Below the pieces are notes generated by a model. That model searched no databases, was not told the DNA's origin, and saw only the letters and a list, made by a program, of their open reading frames with translations. Of a stretch of DNA of 64,000 nt, positions 7,922-17,309 are shown piece by piece. The DNA is from an uncultured Eubacteriales bacterium (GTDB lineage Bacteria; Bacillota; Clostridia; Christensenellales; CAG-138). Numbering within the stretch: the stretch's first letter is position 1; each line of letters begins with the position of its first letter. The translations under genes and the position numbers were made by a program. Where the stretch lies: contig CACWYB010000008.1 of the NCBI GenBank assembly GCA_902765005.1, forward strand, positions 19,164 through 83,163, given 5' to 3'.

Positions 7922-9178
7922 TCAATACAATCGCAGCCCCTTTGGCAGATGATTCTTCAGAATGCCGTCAGCGCCCTTAGCAAGGCCCAGGACAAGGCCC
8001 TCGTGCGTCACGGCGCACCAGCCGGAAACCGAGGCGGGCAGGGTTTCGCCGCGAAGATACTTCAGGGCGTCGGACTCCGACAGCTCCACCCGCTGCTTCA
8101 GCGGCAGCCCCCAGGCCATGGCCAGGGCGTGGGCCGGGACGAACCGCCCCTTGGCGGCCTCCCCCAACAGCAGCCCGGCCCGCAGCACCCGCATCCCCTC
8201 CAGGGCGCAGGGCAGCGGCGGCAGCAGTAGTGCTCGCCCGTCCGGCAGCAGGCGCAGGGGCCCGGAGAGGCCTTCGCACGATTCCGCCATAAACGCCTCC
8301 GCAAGGGGCGCCCGGTCGCTCCGCTGGGGCAGATAGGCCGTTTCTTGGGCCGTCCCCTTTCGCCGGAGCAGGGCCCCGTACTGCCCCTCCCCCTGGGAGG
8401 TGTGGGGGTAGAGATGCCGCTCCGTCACCAGCTCAAAATCAGGATACGCCGCCAGGAACCAGGCCACATTTTCTTCGTTTTCCGCAGGCGAAAAGGAGCA
8501 GGTGGAATACACCAGCTGCCCCCCGGGCTTCACGGCCTTCCGGGCGGAGCTCAGTATGGCCCGCTGCCGCCCGGCGCAGGCCGCCACATGCTCCGGCGAC
8601 CACTCCGCCACCGCCCCCGGGTCCTTGCGAAACATCCCCTCCCCGGCGCAGGGCGCGTCCACCAGCACCCCGTCGAAGACCGGCCCCGTGATGTTCACCA
8701 GCTTCTCCGGGTCCATGCTGATCACCACGGCGTTGCGGGCGCCCATCCGCTCCAGGTTCCCCAGCAGCACGCCGGCCCGGTTGGACACGATCTCGTTGGC
8801 GAATACCACGCCCGCCCTGACCTTTGCCGCCAGCTGCCCGGACTTGCCCCCCGGCGCGGCGCACAGGTCCAGCACCGCCATCCCGGGGGTGAGCGCAAAC
8901 AGGTTCGCCGGCACCTGGGCCGACAGCTCCTGCACATAATACCCCCCGGCGGCGTGCAGCGGGTCCTTCCCCGGGGCGAATCCCTCCGGCAGCAGGAACC
9001 CCTCCTCCCCAACTGGCAGGAAATCGGGCCGCAGCCCGTGGAGCGCCGCCGGGTCCAGTTTCAGCCCGTTGACCCGGGCCGCCCGCTTCGCCGGCGCCTC
9101 CATGGCCGCCAGATAGGCGGGGAACGCCGGCCCCAGCTGTGCCTCCATTCTCTTGAGATAGGCTTCCGGCAGCTTCAT
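7922..9178 (-). CDS. rsmF: RsmB/RsmF-type (NOL1/NOP2/Sun) RNA m5C methyltransferase
   Basis: The 418-aa S-adenosylmethionine-dependent enzyme methylates a cytosine C5 in RNA, probably 16S rRNA. Motif I is LDLCAAPGGKSGQLAAK. Motif IV is VDAPCAGEGMFRKDP, with the PC cysteine that releases product. Motif VI is YSTCSFSPAENEENV, with the catalytic TC cysteine. After residue 290 a PUA-like/RsmF C-terminal region follows (RVELSESDALKYLRGETLP), typical of RsmF rather than RsmB. The start at 9178 is chosen because its ATG overlaps the addA stop as ATGA and the protein then begins MKLPEAYLKRMEAQLG; an in-frame start at 9298 would lie inside addA. It is the last gene of a thpR-addB-addA-rsmF operon and is probably translationally coupled to addA. 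The rRNA target is inferred from the family. Confidence 0.9.
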   Translation of the reverse strand: MKLPEAYLKRMEAQLGPAFPAYLAAMEAPAKRAARVNGLKLDPAALHGLRPDFLPVGEEGFLLPEGFAPGKDPLHAAGGYYVQELSAQVPANLFALTPGMAVLDLCAAPGGKSGQLAAKVRAGVVFANEIVSNRAGVLLGNLERMGARNAVVISMDPEKLVNITGPVFDGVLVDAPCAGEGMFRKDPGAVAEWSPEHVAACAGRQRAILSSARKAVKPGGQLVYSTCSFSPAENEENVAWFLAAYPDFELVTERHLYPHTSQGEGQYGALLRRKGTAQETAYLPQRSDRAPLAEAFMAESCEGLSGPLRLLPDGRALLLPPLPCALEGMRVLRAGLLLGEAAKGRFVPAHALAMAWGLPLKQRVELSESDALKYLRGETLPASVSGWCAVTHEGLVLGLAKGADGILKNHLPKGLRLY

Positions 9179-12100
9179 AGCCTGACACACGCCTTTCCGT
9201 TCAAAAACACGATATACTTCTCCTGTACCGGCCGCCCGGACAGGGTCTCCAGCGCCCGGGCGTATAGCTCCGCCTGCCGCCGGTGCCGCTCCGCCCACAG
9301 GACCGGGTCCCCCTCCACATGGTCGGTCTTATAGTCCAAGAGCACGAAGCCCTCCCCCTCCCGGAAGCACACGTCGATGACGCCCTGCAGGAGCACCCGC
9401 TCCTGGGACTCGATCCCCAGAAGCTCCGCCGTGTCCATGGCCAGGGTGAAGGGCAGCTCCCGATATACCTGCTGGCTCAAACGCATGCGGGCAAAGAGAG
9501 GCGTTTCGATGAAATAGGCAAGGCTGCTTCTGTATTTTTCTCCGCCTCGCTGGGCAAGATACTCGTCCAGCTCCGCCTGGCTCAGCGCCCGCAGCGGCAA
9601 GCGCCGCAGCAGCTCATGGACATCCGTGCCCCGCTGAAGGGCCCCCTCTTTTTCGATAAAGGCGGGCTCGGCAAAGGTCAGGGTGTGCCTGTCCGCCAGG
9701 GCGGTGACGGAGGTTTTGTTGGGCACTCCCGCCGCCGAGGCGAAGGGATACCGATAGGCGTACCGGCGGGCCAAGGCCTCCACCAGCACCGGGTCCCCGG
9801 CGGGGAGGCTGGGCCTGGTTTCCCCCTCGGGCAGCGAAAACTCCTCCCGGCCATGGACGGTGGCGGGCAGGGCCCCCTTCCCCGTCATCAGCAGCCAGCT
9901 CAAGTATGACCGGGCTCGGAGCACCCCATAGGGAGTCACGGCCTCGGGCCGCAGCAGAGCCTCCTGGGCGTTTTTCAGGGTCCCCACCAGAACCAGCTTC
10001 CGCTTGGGGCGGGTCATGGCCACATACAAAACCCGCATCTCCTCCTCTATTTGCTGCCGCCGGTTCTTGAGCAGCACCGCCCGGCGGGACAGGGGCTCCC
10101 GCTTGATGCCGGTTTCGTCCACAAAGTTCAGCCCCATGCCCATCTGCCGGTGCAGCAGCAGGGGCGCGTTCTCCCCCTCTCGGCTGAACTGCCGGTTCAA
10201 CTCGCACAGGAACACCACCGGGAATTCCAGCCCCTTGGACTTATGGACGGACAATATCCGCACCACGTCGCTCTGGGCGGTCTGCGCCGCGCCGGACTTG
10301 GCGGAGTCCCGGGCGTCGTCCATATACCGCAAAAAACCGTGGAGCCCGAAGCTCCCCGTGTCGTCATAGCTTCGGCCTTTGCTCACCAGGGCGTCCAGAT
10401 TGGCCTGGCGCTGGGCGCCGCCGGGCATGGCCCCCATCTCCTCATAGAGCTCCGTTTCGTCGAGGAGCTTGCCCAGCAGAGTCTCCACCTGCATGATCAG
10501 GCTCTCCTGCCGCCAGCTCTCCACCCGGCCTAAAAACTTGGCCGCCTTGCCGCCCGGGTCCGCCTCCGCCGCAAAGAGCAGGCAATCCAGCAGCTCCCCC
10601 TTGGGGCACCGGGTCCTCAGCTCGATCAGCTCCTCGTGGGAGAACCCCCCTACCCCGGATTTGAGCACGGACAGCAGGGGGATGTCCTGCCGCCGGTTGT
10701 CGATGACCCGCAGCAGGTTCAGCATGACCATCACCTCCACGGACTCGAAATATCCGCCGGAAAGCTGGGCATAGCAGGGGATGCCCCCCAAAGCCAGCGT
10801 CCGGGCAAAGGTCCGGGCGTTGCCCATGCTCCGCAGCAGGATGGCAAAATCTCCGAACCGGAACCGGCGCGGCTCCGCCCCCGCCTTCTCCTGGTACAGC
10901 TCGTTTTCCATCAGCTCCCGGATCCGCCGGGCGCAGAAGCGGGCCTCCGCCTCCGCATTCTCTATATCCTCTGCGTCCTCACTGTCCTCGGCCTTGTCCC
11001 GCTCAATGAGGTGCAGCTCCACGCTGCCCGCCGGCTGTTCCGCCCCGGGCCGCAGGGCTGCCGTCTCGTCGTATTCGATGGCGCTCTGCTCCGGTCGCAT
11101 GAGCTTTTCAAAGACCCGGTTCACCGCCTCCAAAATCTGGGGGCTGCTGCGGAAGTTGTGGCTCAGGTCGATCCGGCTGCCGGCCGCCCCCGTGAAGGTG
11201 CGCAGCTTTTCCAGAAACAGCCCCGGCTCCGCCATGCGAAAACCGTAGATGCTCTGCTTCACGTCCCCCACGAAGAAAAGGTCGTCCGCCCGCTTGATCC
11301 GGTTCAGGATGGCTTCCTGAACGGCGTTGCTGTCCTGATACTCATCCACGATGATGGCCGTGAACCGGTCCCGATACTCGGCGGCGGCCTCCTCGTTCTC
11401 CAAAATTTTGGCGCAGAAATGCTCCAAATCGTTGAAATCGATCCGGTCCCGGTCCCGCTTCTTCTGATCGTAAATGACTTCCTGCCGCCGCCACAGGCCG
11501 ATGAGGGCCGAGAGGATCCGGGCCCCCGCCAGGTGGATACCCCACTGTTTTTCCTGATCCTGCCCGTAGGCCTCGGCCTGCTTCTGGGCTTCCTCCTTCA
11601 CCTTGTCCCGGGTCTTTTTCAGGGCTTCTTTATCCTGCTCCTCCATATCCTTTATGACGGGCAGCCGGCCGAAGGTCACCGACGACAGGGCCTGGGCGTA
11701 GGAGGCCGAATCCTTCTGCAGCAGGGCGCCCCGGGCATGGGGGATGGCCTCGTCCAGATAGGCGATCAGCTTTCCCCATTCCGGCGGATAGCTGTCCCGC
11801 AGCCGGACCAGGTCCGTGAGGGCCGCCTCGAAGGTGGCCTTATCTTCAGCAAAGCAAACGTCCATGGCCCGGTCATAGGCGTCCCGGCTGGTCAGCGCCC
11901 CTTCCACGTCCTTGAGCCAGCCCTCCGGGTCCGGCTGGGCCATCAAAAATCCGTTCAGGGAGGTAAGGGCTTTCTTCAGGGCGTCCTCCCGTTCCAGGCC
12001 CCGGATCAGCAGCTTATACGCTTCCGGGTCCTCGGTGGCAAGGGCCGTCAGCGCCTCGTCCATGGCCTGGTCCCGGAGCACGGCGCTTTCCGTTTCGTCC

Positions 12101-12471
12101 AGGGTCCGGGCGGAGGGGGATAGGCCCACCAGATGGAAATACCGGTTCACCACCCGGGCGCAGAAGGCATGGATGGTGGAGATGCTGGCATTGGGGCACC
12201 GGGCGCTCTGCCGGTAGAGCCGGGCGCGCAAGCCTTCCTCCTCCGCCTGGGCGGCCCGCTGCTGCAGGGTGTTCTGGATGCGCTCCTTCATCTCCGCGGC
12301 GGCGGCCCGGGTGAAGGTCAGGATAAGGAGCCGGTCGATGTCCATGCCCCCCTCCACCAGGCGGACCACCCGCTCCGTGAGCACGGCGGTCTTGCCCGCG
12401 CCGGCGGCGGCGGACACGATCAAATTTCCCTGTTCCTCTATGGCGCGCTGCTGTTCCCTCGTCCAGTTCAT
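9175..12471 (-). CDS. addA: ATP-dependent helicase/nuclease subunit A (AddA)
   Basis: This 1098-aa UvrD-like SF1 helicase carries a C-terminal RecB-type nuclease. Seen in order: Walker A AAAGAGKTAVLTERV (residues 21-35), motif Ia ILTFTRAAAAEMKERI, Walker B IVDEYQDSN, motif III FFVGDVKQSIYGFRMAEP, motif V LSVHKSKGLEFPVVFL, motif VI VAMTRPKRKLVLVG, and a nuclease motif LLDYKTDHVE near the C-terminus (D-x-K). With AddB it resects double-strand breaks for RecA loading and degrades foreign linear DNA. The ATG at 12471 is preferred over a GTG at 12486 because AAGGAA lies 7 nt upstream and the ATG sits one base after the addB stop. The stop codon overlaps the rsmF start (ATGA). Confidence 0.97.
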   Translation of the reverse strand: MNWTREQQRAIEEQGNLIVSAAAGAGKTAVLTERVVRLVEGGMDIDRLLILTFTRAAAAEMKERIQNTLQQRAAQAEEEGLRARLYRQSARCPNASISTIHAFCARVVNRYFHLVGLSPSARTLDETESAVLRDQAMDEALTALATEDPEAYKLLIRGLEREDALKKALTSLNGFLMAQPDPEGWLKDVEGALTSRDAYDRAMDVCFAEDKATFEAALTDLVRLRDSYPPEWGKLIAYLDEAIPHARGALLQKDSASYAQALSSVTFGRLPVIKDMEEQDKEALKKTRDKVKEEAQKQAEAYGQDQEKQWGIHLAGARILSALIGLWRRQEVIYDQKKRDRDRIDFNDLEHFCAKILENEEAAAEYRDRFTAIIVDEYQDSNAVQEAILNRIKRADDLFFVGDVKQSIYGFRMAEPGLFLEKLRTFTGAAGSRIDLSHNFRSSPQILEAVNRVFEKLMRPEQSAIEYDETAALRPGAEQPAGSVELHLIERDKAEDSEDAEDIENAEAEARFCARRIRELMENELYQEKAGAEPRRFRFGDFAILLRSMGNARTFARTLALGGIPCYAQLSGGYFESVEVMVMLNLLRVIDNRRQDIPLLSVLKSGVGGFSHEELIELRTRCPKGELLDCLLFAAEADPGGKAAKFLGRVESWRQESLIMQVETLLGKLLDETELYEEMGAMPGGAQRQANLDALVSKGRSYDDTGSFGLHGFLRYMDDARDSAKSGAAQTAQSDVVRILSVHKSKGLEFPVVFLCELNRQFSREGENAPLLLHRQMGMGLNFVDETGIKREPLSRRAVLLKNRRQQIEEEMRVLYVAMTRPKRKLVLVGTLKNAQEALLRPEAVTPYGVLRARSYLSWLLMTGKGALPATVHGREEFSLPEGETRPSLPAGDPVLVEALARRYAYRYPFASAAGVPNKTSVTALADRHTLTFAEPAFIEKEGALQRGTDVHELLRRLPLRALSQAELDEYLAQRGGEKYRSSLAYFIETPLFARMRLSQQVYRELPFTLAMDTAELLGIESQERVLLQGVIDVCFREGEGFVLLDYKTDHVEGDPVLWAERHRRQAELYARALETLSGRPVQEKYIVFLNGKACVRL

Positions 12472-12472
12472 G

Positions 12473-15400
12473 TTAGTTTCCTTCACTTTCTGCCAGCGAC
12501 AACAGTTCTTTCAGCGTCAGCTTCCCCGGGTCCCGCTCCTTGCAGCCTTTCTGCTGCCGGTCGAACCGGCACACCGACTGATAGGGGCACCAGGTGCAGG
12601 CCCCCTTGTAGGGAGTTACGGCGGCCTCTCCCCGGCGCATGTCGCTCAACGTGCGCTCCGCCACCCGAACGGCCTCTCGGGTCAGGGCCCGCATGTCCTC
12701 GGCGCGGCACACGTTTCCACCCAGCTTCCCGTCCTTGTTGCGCCTGAGCCCCTGAACGATCTGGGATTTTCCCTCCAAATTCCGCTCCAGGGCCTGCAGG
12801 GAGGCTTCGCTAAGGCAGGTGACGCCCCGAAGCACATGGCCCTTCTCCTCCCCCTCCTTGGGGGCGGGCAGGGACAGGGGCATATAGTACATGCCGCCGA
12901 TCTCCCCCTCCAACCCCTCCACGGCGGCCAGATATAGGGGCAGCTGCAGGCTCAGGCCCTTTGCGATCTTGGCGGGCTCAAACTTTCGGTCGCCCATCTT
13001 ATAGTCGATGATACGGTAATAGCCTTCCCGGCTCCTGTCCACCCGGTCGATGCGGCCGTAGAGCTTTACCGTCTGCCCGTCGTCTCCGGTGAGGAGCAGA
13101 GGCGGGAAGGGGCTGTCGGGGCCGAAGCTCAGCTCCGTTTCATAGGGCAGGTAGCTCCCGGCCTGCATCTGTTTGACGATGGACCGGGCGCACTTTTTCA
13201 CGGAATCCACCCGCAAAAACAGCGCCTCCCGGAGCCGCACGTCCCGAAGGAAGATGCCGTCGTTATGCTGGGCGATGAGGGGGGGCATGACCTGGTCCAC
13301 CAGATCGTCCGTCTCCGCGTCGGTGAGGGTGGCCCAGTTGAGGCCCTTTTCCTTCACCAGCTTCAAAAACCCGTCCAGAGCGTCGTGGAGGAAGGTGCCT
13401 GCATCGGCGGCCTCCTCCCGGCTCTCCGGGCGCTCCTTGGCCTTTAGGCCGTACTTCACATAATGGGCGAAGGGGCACCGGTTGAAGAGCTCCAGACGGC
13501 TGGCGCTCATGCTGGGGGCCGCCCCGTACATCCGCTCCGCCAGGGCCTTGCCGAAAGCGCGGGGAGAGATGCCCTGGCTCATGGCCGCCTCGGCCCTTCT
13601 GAGCCGGGGACCGTATTCCTGATCCTGTTCAAAATATGTCTTCTGGGCGGGCAGCTGCTCGCTGATGAAGCCCTCCCGCTCATAGAGGGCCAGCTCCCGG
13701 ATGAGCTGCCGGAAGCTCCCCTCCCGGTCCGATGGGTATTCGCTGCCGGCCCGGGCATCCTCCGTCTGCACCTGGGGGAACAGCCGCCGGAGCCGCCCCA
13801 TCAGGGGCGCCGGGGAAAGCTCCTCCCCGTCGGCGGTGTAGCTATAGCAGAAATAGATCCTTCGCTGGGCCTTGTTGAAGGCGGTGTACAACTCCAGCCG
13901 CTCCATTTCGGAAAGAGCCTCCGTGCCGTTCCACAGCTCCAACCCCTGCTCCCGAAGCAGGTCCAGCTCCCCGTCGTTGATGAGTTCGTCGTCGGTGCGC
14001 ACGGGGGGCAGCAGGCCCTCGTTGCACCCCAGCACGAACAGGGCCTGGACCGCCGGCGTCCGGGTCCGGGCAAAGTCGCCCAGGATCACCTGGTCCGCCG
14101 TGCCGGGCAGCACGCCCATGGTGGAGCTCATGGCCCCCTCCTCCAGCAGGGCGATGAACTCCCGGTGGCTCAGCTCGTCCTGGCCCCAGATGGCGGCGAT
14201 GTCGCTCAAAAGTCCTGTCAAAATGGTGTAGGCCTGGCTGAACAGCTCCCCGTCGTTGGGGCGTCCGGCAGCGATGAGGGCCTCCCCCGCGGCGCGGAGC
14301 TTGTCCCGGAGGCAAACCTCCTCCATGTAGGCGTACACCGCCCGGGCCTTCTGCGCCCCGGTGGTGCCCCGGGCGCAACCCTCCTTCAGCTTTTCCAGGG
14401 GCGGATAGAGGGCGGCGCGAACCTTCTCCGCCGCCTCGGGCACCTCTCCGAAGGTGAAGGGCTTTGCAAGGCTGCTGCCGAAGAGGCCGTAGCGCAGCAC
14501 ATAGTTTTCAAAGATCTCCCCCTCGCTGACCGTGCCGGGGCCGAAGCCGCTTTTGAGCACATGGAGGGCGTCCTCCATGGATCCGCTCTGGCTGAAGCGC
14601 ACGGCGGAAAGGATCATGTCCATGGCGCTGTGGCCCGTCACCGGCCGGGTGGCATCATAGAACAGGGGGATGCCCTTGCGGGCGAAGGCCCGGCGGATGG
14701 GAGACACATAGCCGGCCCCGTCCGTGACCATCACCGCCATGTCCCGATAGCGGTAGCCCTGGCGCACCAGCTTCTGCACCTCCTGGGCGCAGCGCTCCGC
14801 CGCCTCCTCCCGATCCGCCGCTGCCCACAGCCCGATGGCCGGAGCGGGGCCGGGGAAGATCGCCTCGTCCTGGGCAAAGAGATGCTTCTCCAAATGTTTC
14901 AGCTCCGCCGGCCGGGGCGTATCCTTCCAGCAGCCCTCCGAGAAAAAGGGGCTGCCCGCCTCCTGCGCCGTCTCCTGAAGCTTGTAATAGGTGCGGATAT
15001 CCGGGCCGAACAGCTCTCCGTCCGCCCCGTCCGGGTCCATGCGCAAGGTCACGGTCACGGTTTTGCACACCCGCAGCAAACGCCCGATGAGCCGGAACAT
15101 CTGCCGGCTGGGGATGTCGATCCCGTCGATATACAGGTCCGTTCCCGCCAGGAAGGACCCTTCCAGCGCCTCCCCGGCCCTGTCCCACAGGTCGCTCTCC
15201 GTCAGGTACCGGGCCGCAAGAAAGGCTTCGCTGGTTTCATAGAGCAGGGCGATGTCCTCCATCTTTCCCCTGAGCTGGCTTCCCTCGCTCAGGGTCTGGG
15301 CCGCGCGCCTTAGGTCCTCCGGTCCGGCGCCGCTCTGCTTGCAGCGGGTGATGATATCGTCCATCCGCTGCACGAAGCCCCGACTGTCCGCCACATGGCC

Positions 15401-15718
15401 GAAGAGCCGCAGCGCCCCCTTGCGGTTCACCGCGGCCTTCTTTAGGATCATCCGCCGCCCCGGACCGCCGATGACGGGCAGGGTGTTTCCCTTCTCCTGG
15501 AGCACCCGCTCGCAGAGCCGGGAAAAGGAGAGCACCTGCACCCCCAAGAGCCCGTCCAGCTTGCTGCAGAGGGCCTTTTCCGCCTCAAAGGTGTATTGCT
15601 CCGCCACCACCAGGGTGGCCCGCTCCCCCCTTTGGGCATGGGCAAAGAGCCTCTCGTACAGGCGGGAGCTCTTCCCGCTGCCCGAGCGGCCCATCCAAAC
15701 GGTGAGGGGCGCGGCCAT
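12473..15718 (-). CDS. addB: ATP-dependent helicase/deoxyribonuclease subunit B (AddB)
   Basis: The 1081-aa partner of AddA begins with a P-loop WMGRSGSGKSSRLYERLF. The helicase-like core is degenerate, as in known AddB. The C-terminus holds the second nuclease domain (GRIDRVDRSREGYYRIIDYKMGDRKF) and an iron-sulphur cluster whose last three cysteines are visible in CTWCPYQSVCRF; the first Cys should be the one in RCPFAHYVKYG about 300 residues earlier. The length is normal for the low-GC Gram-positive type. The start codon overlaps the thpR stop (TGATG), and the stop lies one base before the addA ATG, so thpR, addB and addA are probably made in step. The complex acts on DNA ends in the cytosol. 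Confidence 0.96.
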   Translation of the reverse strand: MAAPLTVWMGRSGSGKSSRLYERLFAHAQRGERATLVVAEQYTFEAEKALCSKLDGLLGVQVLSFSRLCERVLQEKGNTLPVIGGPGRRMILKKAAVNRKGALRLFGHVADSRGFVQRMDDIITRCKQSGAGPEDLRRAAQTLSEGSQLRGKMEDIALLYETSEAFLAARYLTESDLWDRAGEALEGSFLAGTDLYIDGIDIPSRQMFRLIGRLLRVCKTVTVTLRMDPDGADGELFGPDIRTYYKLQETAQEAGSPFFSEGCWKDTPRPAELKHLEKHLFAQDEAIFPGPAPAIGLWAAADREEAAERCAQEVQKLVRQGYRYRDMAVMVTDGAGYVSPIRRAFARKGIPLFYDATRPVTGHSAMDMILSAVRFSQSGSMEDALHVLKSGFGPGTVSEGEIFENYVLRYGLFGSSLAKPFTFGEVPEAAEKVRAALYPPLEKLKEGCARGTTGAQKARAVYAYMEEVCLRDKLRAAGEALIAAGRPNDGELFSQAYTILTGLLSDIAAIWGQDELSHREFIALLEEGAMSSTMGVLPGTADQVILGDFARTRTPAVQALFVLGCNEGLLPPVRTDDELINDGELDLLREQGLELWNGTEALSEMERLELYTAFNKAQRRIYFCYSYTADGEELSPAPLMGRLRRLFPQVQTEDARAGSEYPSDREGSFRQLIRELALYEREGFISEQLPAQKTYFEQDQEYGPRLRRAEAAMSQGISPRAFGKALAERMYGAAPSMSASRLELFNRCPFAHYVKYGLKAKERPESREEAADAGTFLHDALDGFLKLVKEKGLNWATLTDAETDDLVDQVMPPLIAQHNDGIFLRDVRLREALFLRVDSVKKCARSIVKQMQAGSYLPYETELSFGPDSPFPPLLLTGDDGQTVKLYGRIDRVDRSREGYYRIIDYKMGDRKFEPAKIAKGLSLQLPLYLAAVEGLEGEIGGMYYMPLSLPAPKEGEEKGHVLRGVTCLSEASLQALERNLEGKSQIVQGLRRNKDGKLGGNVCRAEDMRALTREAVRVAERTLSDMRRGEAAVTPYKGACTWCPYQSVCRFDRQQKGCKERDPGKLTLKELLSLAESEGN

Positions 15719-16242
15719 CAGAACCGGGCGGTGTGCACCGGCGTGTACACCATCCTGCCTTTCTCGTTGGAACTTTCATACAGAACGATGGAGTTCACCC
15801 GGAAGCTGGCGTTCTCCGGCGGAACAAGGTGGGAGATGTCCCCGTGCTCCACGGCCCGGCCCAGCGTCACATGGGGCACCAGCCGCCCTTTTCCCTTGCA
15901 GAAGCCCCGCTCCCACAGGTTCATCTCCAGCATCTCGTGGATGCGGAACAGCTCTTCCAGATCTCCCTCCGCCTTGAGGAAGCTGGTGCGGGCGCCGCCG
16001 TGGTCGAAGTAGCCATAGCCTCCCAGCTTCAGGGTGAAGGGCCGGGCGTCGGACACGGCCTGCTCCATGGCAAAGGCGATGTCCGCCAGCTCGTTGCTTT
16101 CCCCGATGAACCGCAGGGTGATATGGTGGTTGCCCGGGGGCACGAACCGACCTCCGGTGGAATTCTCCTTCAGCGCCTGCTCAAAGGCAAACACCTTCTT
16201 CTGCACATCCCTGGGCAGCGGCACGGCGATAAACAGTCTCAT
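15718..16242 (-). CDS. thpR: RNA 2',3'-cyclic phosphodiesterase
   Basis: This 174-aa protein of the 2H phosphoesterase (LigT/ThpR) family carries both H-x-T-x motifs: HITLRFIG near residue 45 and HVTLGRAV near residue 130. The N-terminus MRLFIAVPLP is characteristic. The enzyme opens 2',3'-cyclic phosphate RNA ends to 2'-phosphates. GAAGGGG lies just before the ATG. It is the first gene of the operon with addB, addA and rsmF, and overlaps addB by one base. A plausible SigA promoter lies about 30-60 bp upstream on the same strand. Joining an RNA-end enzyme with the AddAB nuclease need not mean a shared pathway; the tight overlap mainly indicates shared expression. Confidence 0.92.
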   Translation of the reverse strand: MRLFIAVPLPRDVQKKVFAFEQALKENSTGGRFVPPGNHHITLRFIGESNELADIAFAMEQAVSDARPFTLKLGGYGYFDHGGARTSFLKAEGDLEELFRIHEMLEMNLWERGFCKGKGRLVPHVTLGRAVEHGDISHLVPPENASFRVNSIVLYESSNEKGRMVYTPVHTARF

Positions 16243-16273
16243 TCCCCTTCTCCCCCATGTTCTTGATGCCCCT

Positions 16274-16302
16274 ATTGTACCGAAATTTCGCCCCCTTGTA
16301 CA
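16274..16302 (-). promoter_or_regulatory. Putative promoter of the thpR-addBA-rsmF operon
   Basis: On the minus strand TGTACA (16302-16297), a 17-bp spacer and TACAAT (16279-16274). The -35 matches consensus at 4 of 6 positions and the -10 at 5 of 6. Confidence 0.5.
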
Positions 16303-16361
16303 GAACTTTCCCCCATCTTTCTCCCCGGGGGTCCCCCCTTTTCTTTTGCTCGGTTCTTTGC

Positions 16362-16367
16362 TATACT
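16362..16367 (+). promoter_or_regulatory. -10 element immediately upstream of the solute-binding-protein start
   Basis: TATACT at 16362-16367, with only a weak TTTTCT 17 bp upstream as -35. The expected transcription start (about 16373-16375) falls on the proposed ATG at 16375, which implies a leaderless or nearly leaderless message. Confidence 0.4.
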
Positions 16368-16374
16368 AAAAAAG

Positions 16375-17229
16375 ATGGAGACCCGGTTCAACAAAAAAGT
16401 TCAGAAGCATCGGCGGCGCCTCCTGCCCGACAACTGGCAGGAGAAGCTCCCCCTGCGCCCGGTGCTCTTCCTGCTCTCGGCGCTGCTGCTGGTGCTGCTG
16501 GCCATCCTGGTGAACCAGCCGGCGGACAGCTATCTCAACAACGCGGAGATCGACGTGCTCCGCAGCAAGGGCACCCTGCGGGTGGGGGTGGATGAGAACA
16601 TCTACGGCCTGAACCAAAACGGCCAGGGCCTGGAGCCCGCCCTCTGCGCCGCCCTGTCCCAGGTCATCTTCAACAGCGACGACGGGTGCGAGATGCAGAC
16701 CGTCTCCCGCCACACGGTCGTCTGGCAGATGAGCGAGGAGAAGATCGACATCGCCATCATGACATTGGACAAGCTCTCCGGCAAAAACTATCTGGCCACC
16801 GAGAACCCATTCTACAGCGAGCCCTGCCTGCTCATGGGCTACACCATTCCCCCGGCGGAGGAGCTGGCGGAGAAGCGGATCGGCGTCCTCCACGACACCG
16901 CCGCCTACAACGCGGTGAGCAAGTATCAGCAGGATGAGGAAAACGGCCTGATCATCGTCCCCTACGCCGCCTATTACGACATGCTGGTGGCCCTGCGGGC
17001 CGGCTCCCTGGACGCGGTGTGCATGCCCCGGTCCCTGGCCATCACCCACCAGGAGAAGGCCATGGTCCTCTCCCCCTATGCCCTGGGCACGGTGAACTAT
17101 CACGTGATCGGCACCGCCGAGGAAAAGGACCTTTTGTCCCTCATCGACAGCCAGCTGGCCCGCTGGGCCCAGGACGGGACCCTTCGGGCCTGGTATGAGC
17201 GGTACGACCTGGTCTACACCCTCTCCTGA
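16375..17229 (+). CDS. Membrane-anchored extracellular solute-binding protein (PBP type 3-like)
   Basis: The 284-aa product has a basic N-terminus (NKKVQKHRRRLLPDNWQEK), one uncleaved-looking transmembrane helix at about residues 28-45 (RPVLFLLSALLLVLLAILV), then an outside domain. That domain opens LRSKGTLRVGVDENIYGLNQNG and continues CAALSQVIF and IDIAIMTLDKLSGKNYLATENPFYSEPCLLMG. This is the fold pattern of amino-acid-type (family 3) ABC binding proteins. There is no lipobox and no transporter gene beside it, so it may be a sensor or an orphan binding protein. No ribosome-binding site is visible before the ATG, and the -10 box is 7 bp upstream. A later start would remove the basic N-terminus. 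It lies 80 bp upstream of murA. Confidence 0.75.
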   Translation: METRFNKKVQKHRRRLLPDNWQEKLPLRPVLFLLSALLLVLLAILVNQPADSYLNNAEIDVLRSKGTLRVGVDENIYGLNQNGQGLEPALCAALSQVIFNSDDGCEMQTVSRHTVVWQMSEEKIDIAIMTLDKLSGKNYLATENPFYSEPCLLMGYTIPPAEELAEKRIGVLHDTAAYNAVSKYQQDEENGLIIVPYAAYYDMLVALRAGSLDAVCMPRSLAITHQEKAMVLSPYALGTVNYHVIGTAEEKDLLSLIDSQLARWAQDGTLRAWYERYDLVYTLS

Positions 17230-17241
17230 GGGGAAAACCTG

Positions 17242-17270
17242 TTGACTTGATGCTATAAATTCGCTACACT
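17242..17270 (+). promoter_or_regulatory. SigA-type promoter of the first murA
   Basis: TTGACT at 17242-17247, a 17-bp spacer, TACACT at 17265-17270. GGGAGG follows before the ATG at 17310. Confidence 0.7.
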
Positions 17271-17309
17271 AACGAATAGGGCATTCATCCTGCATAGGGA
17301 GGTTATTCT

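Noticed and set aside
9178-9298. A longer start for rsmF and several other genes (addA at 12486, dnaA at 46494, spo0A at 25556, parA at 39669)
   Set aside because: In each case the extension is not family-like, overlaps an upstream gene, promoter or parS site, and lacks the ribosome-binding site found at the internal start.
9175-15718. AddAB cluster as an anti-phage defence island
   Set aside because: AddA and AddB are core recombination enzymes in Firmicutes, and thpR and rsmF are RNA enzymes. No accessory defence gene lies beside them.
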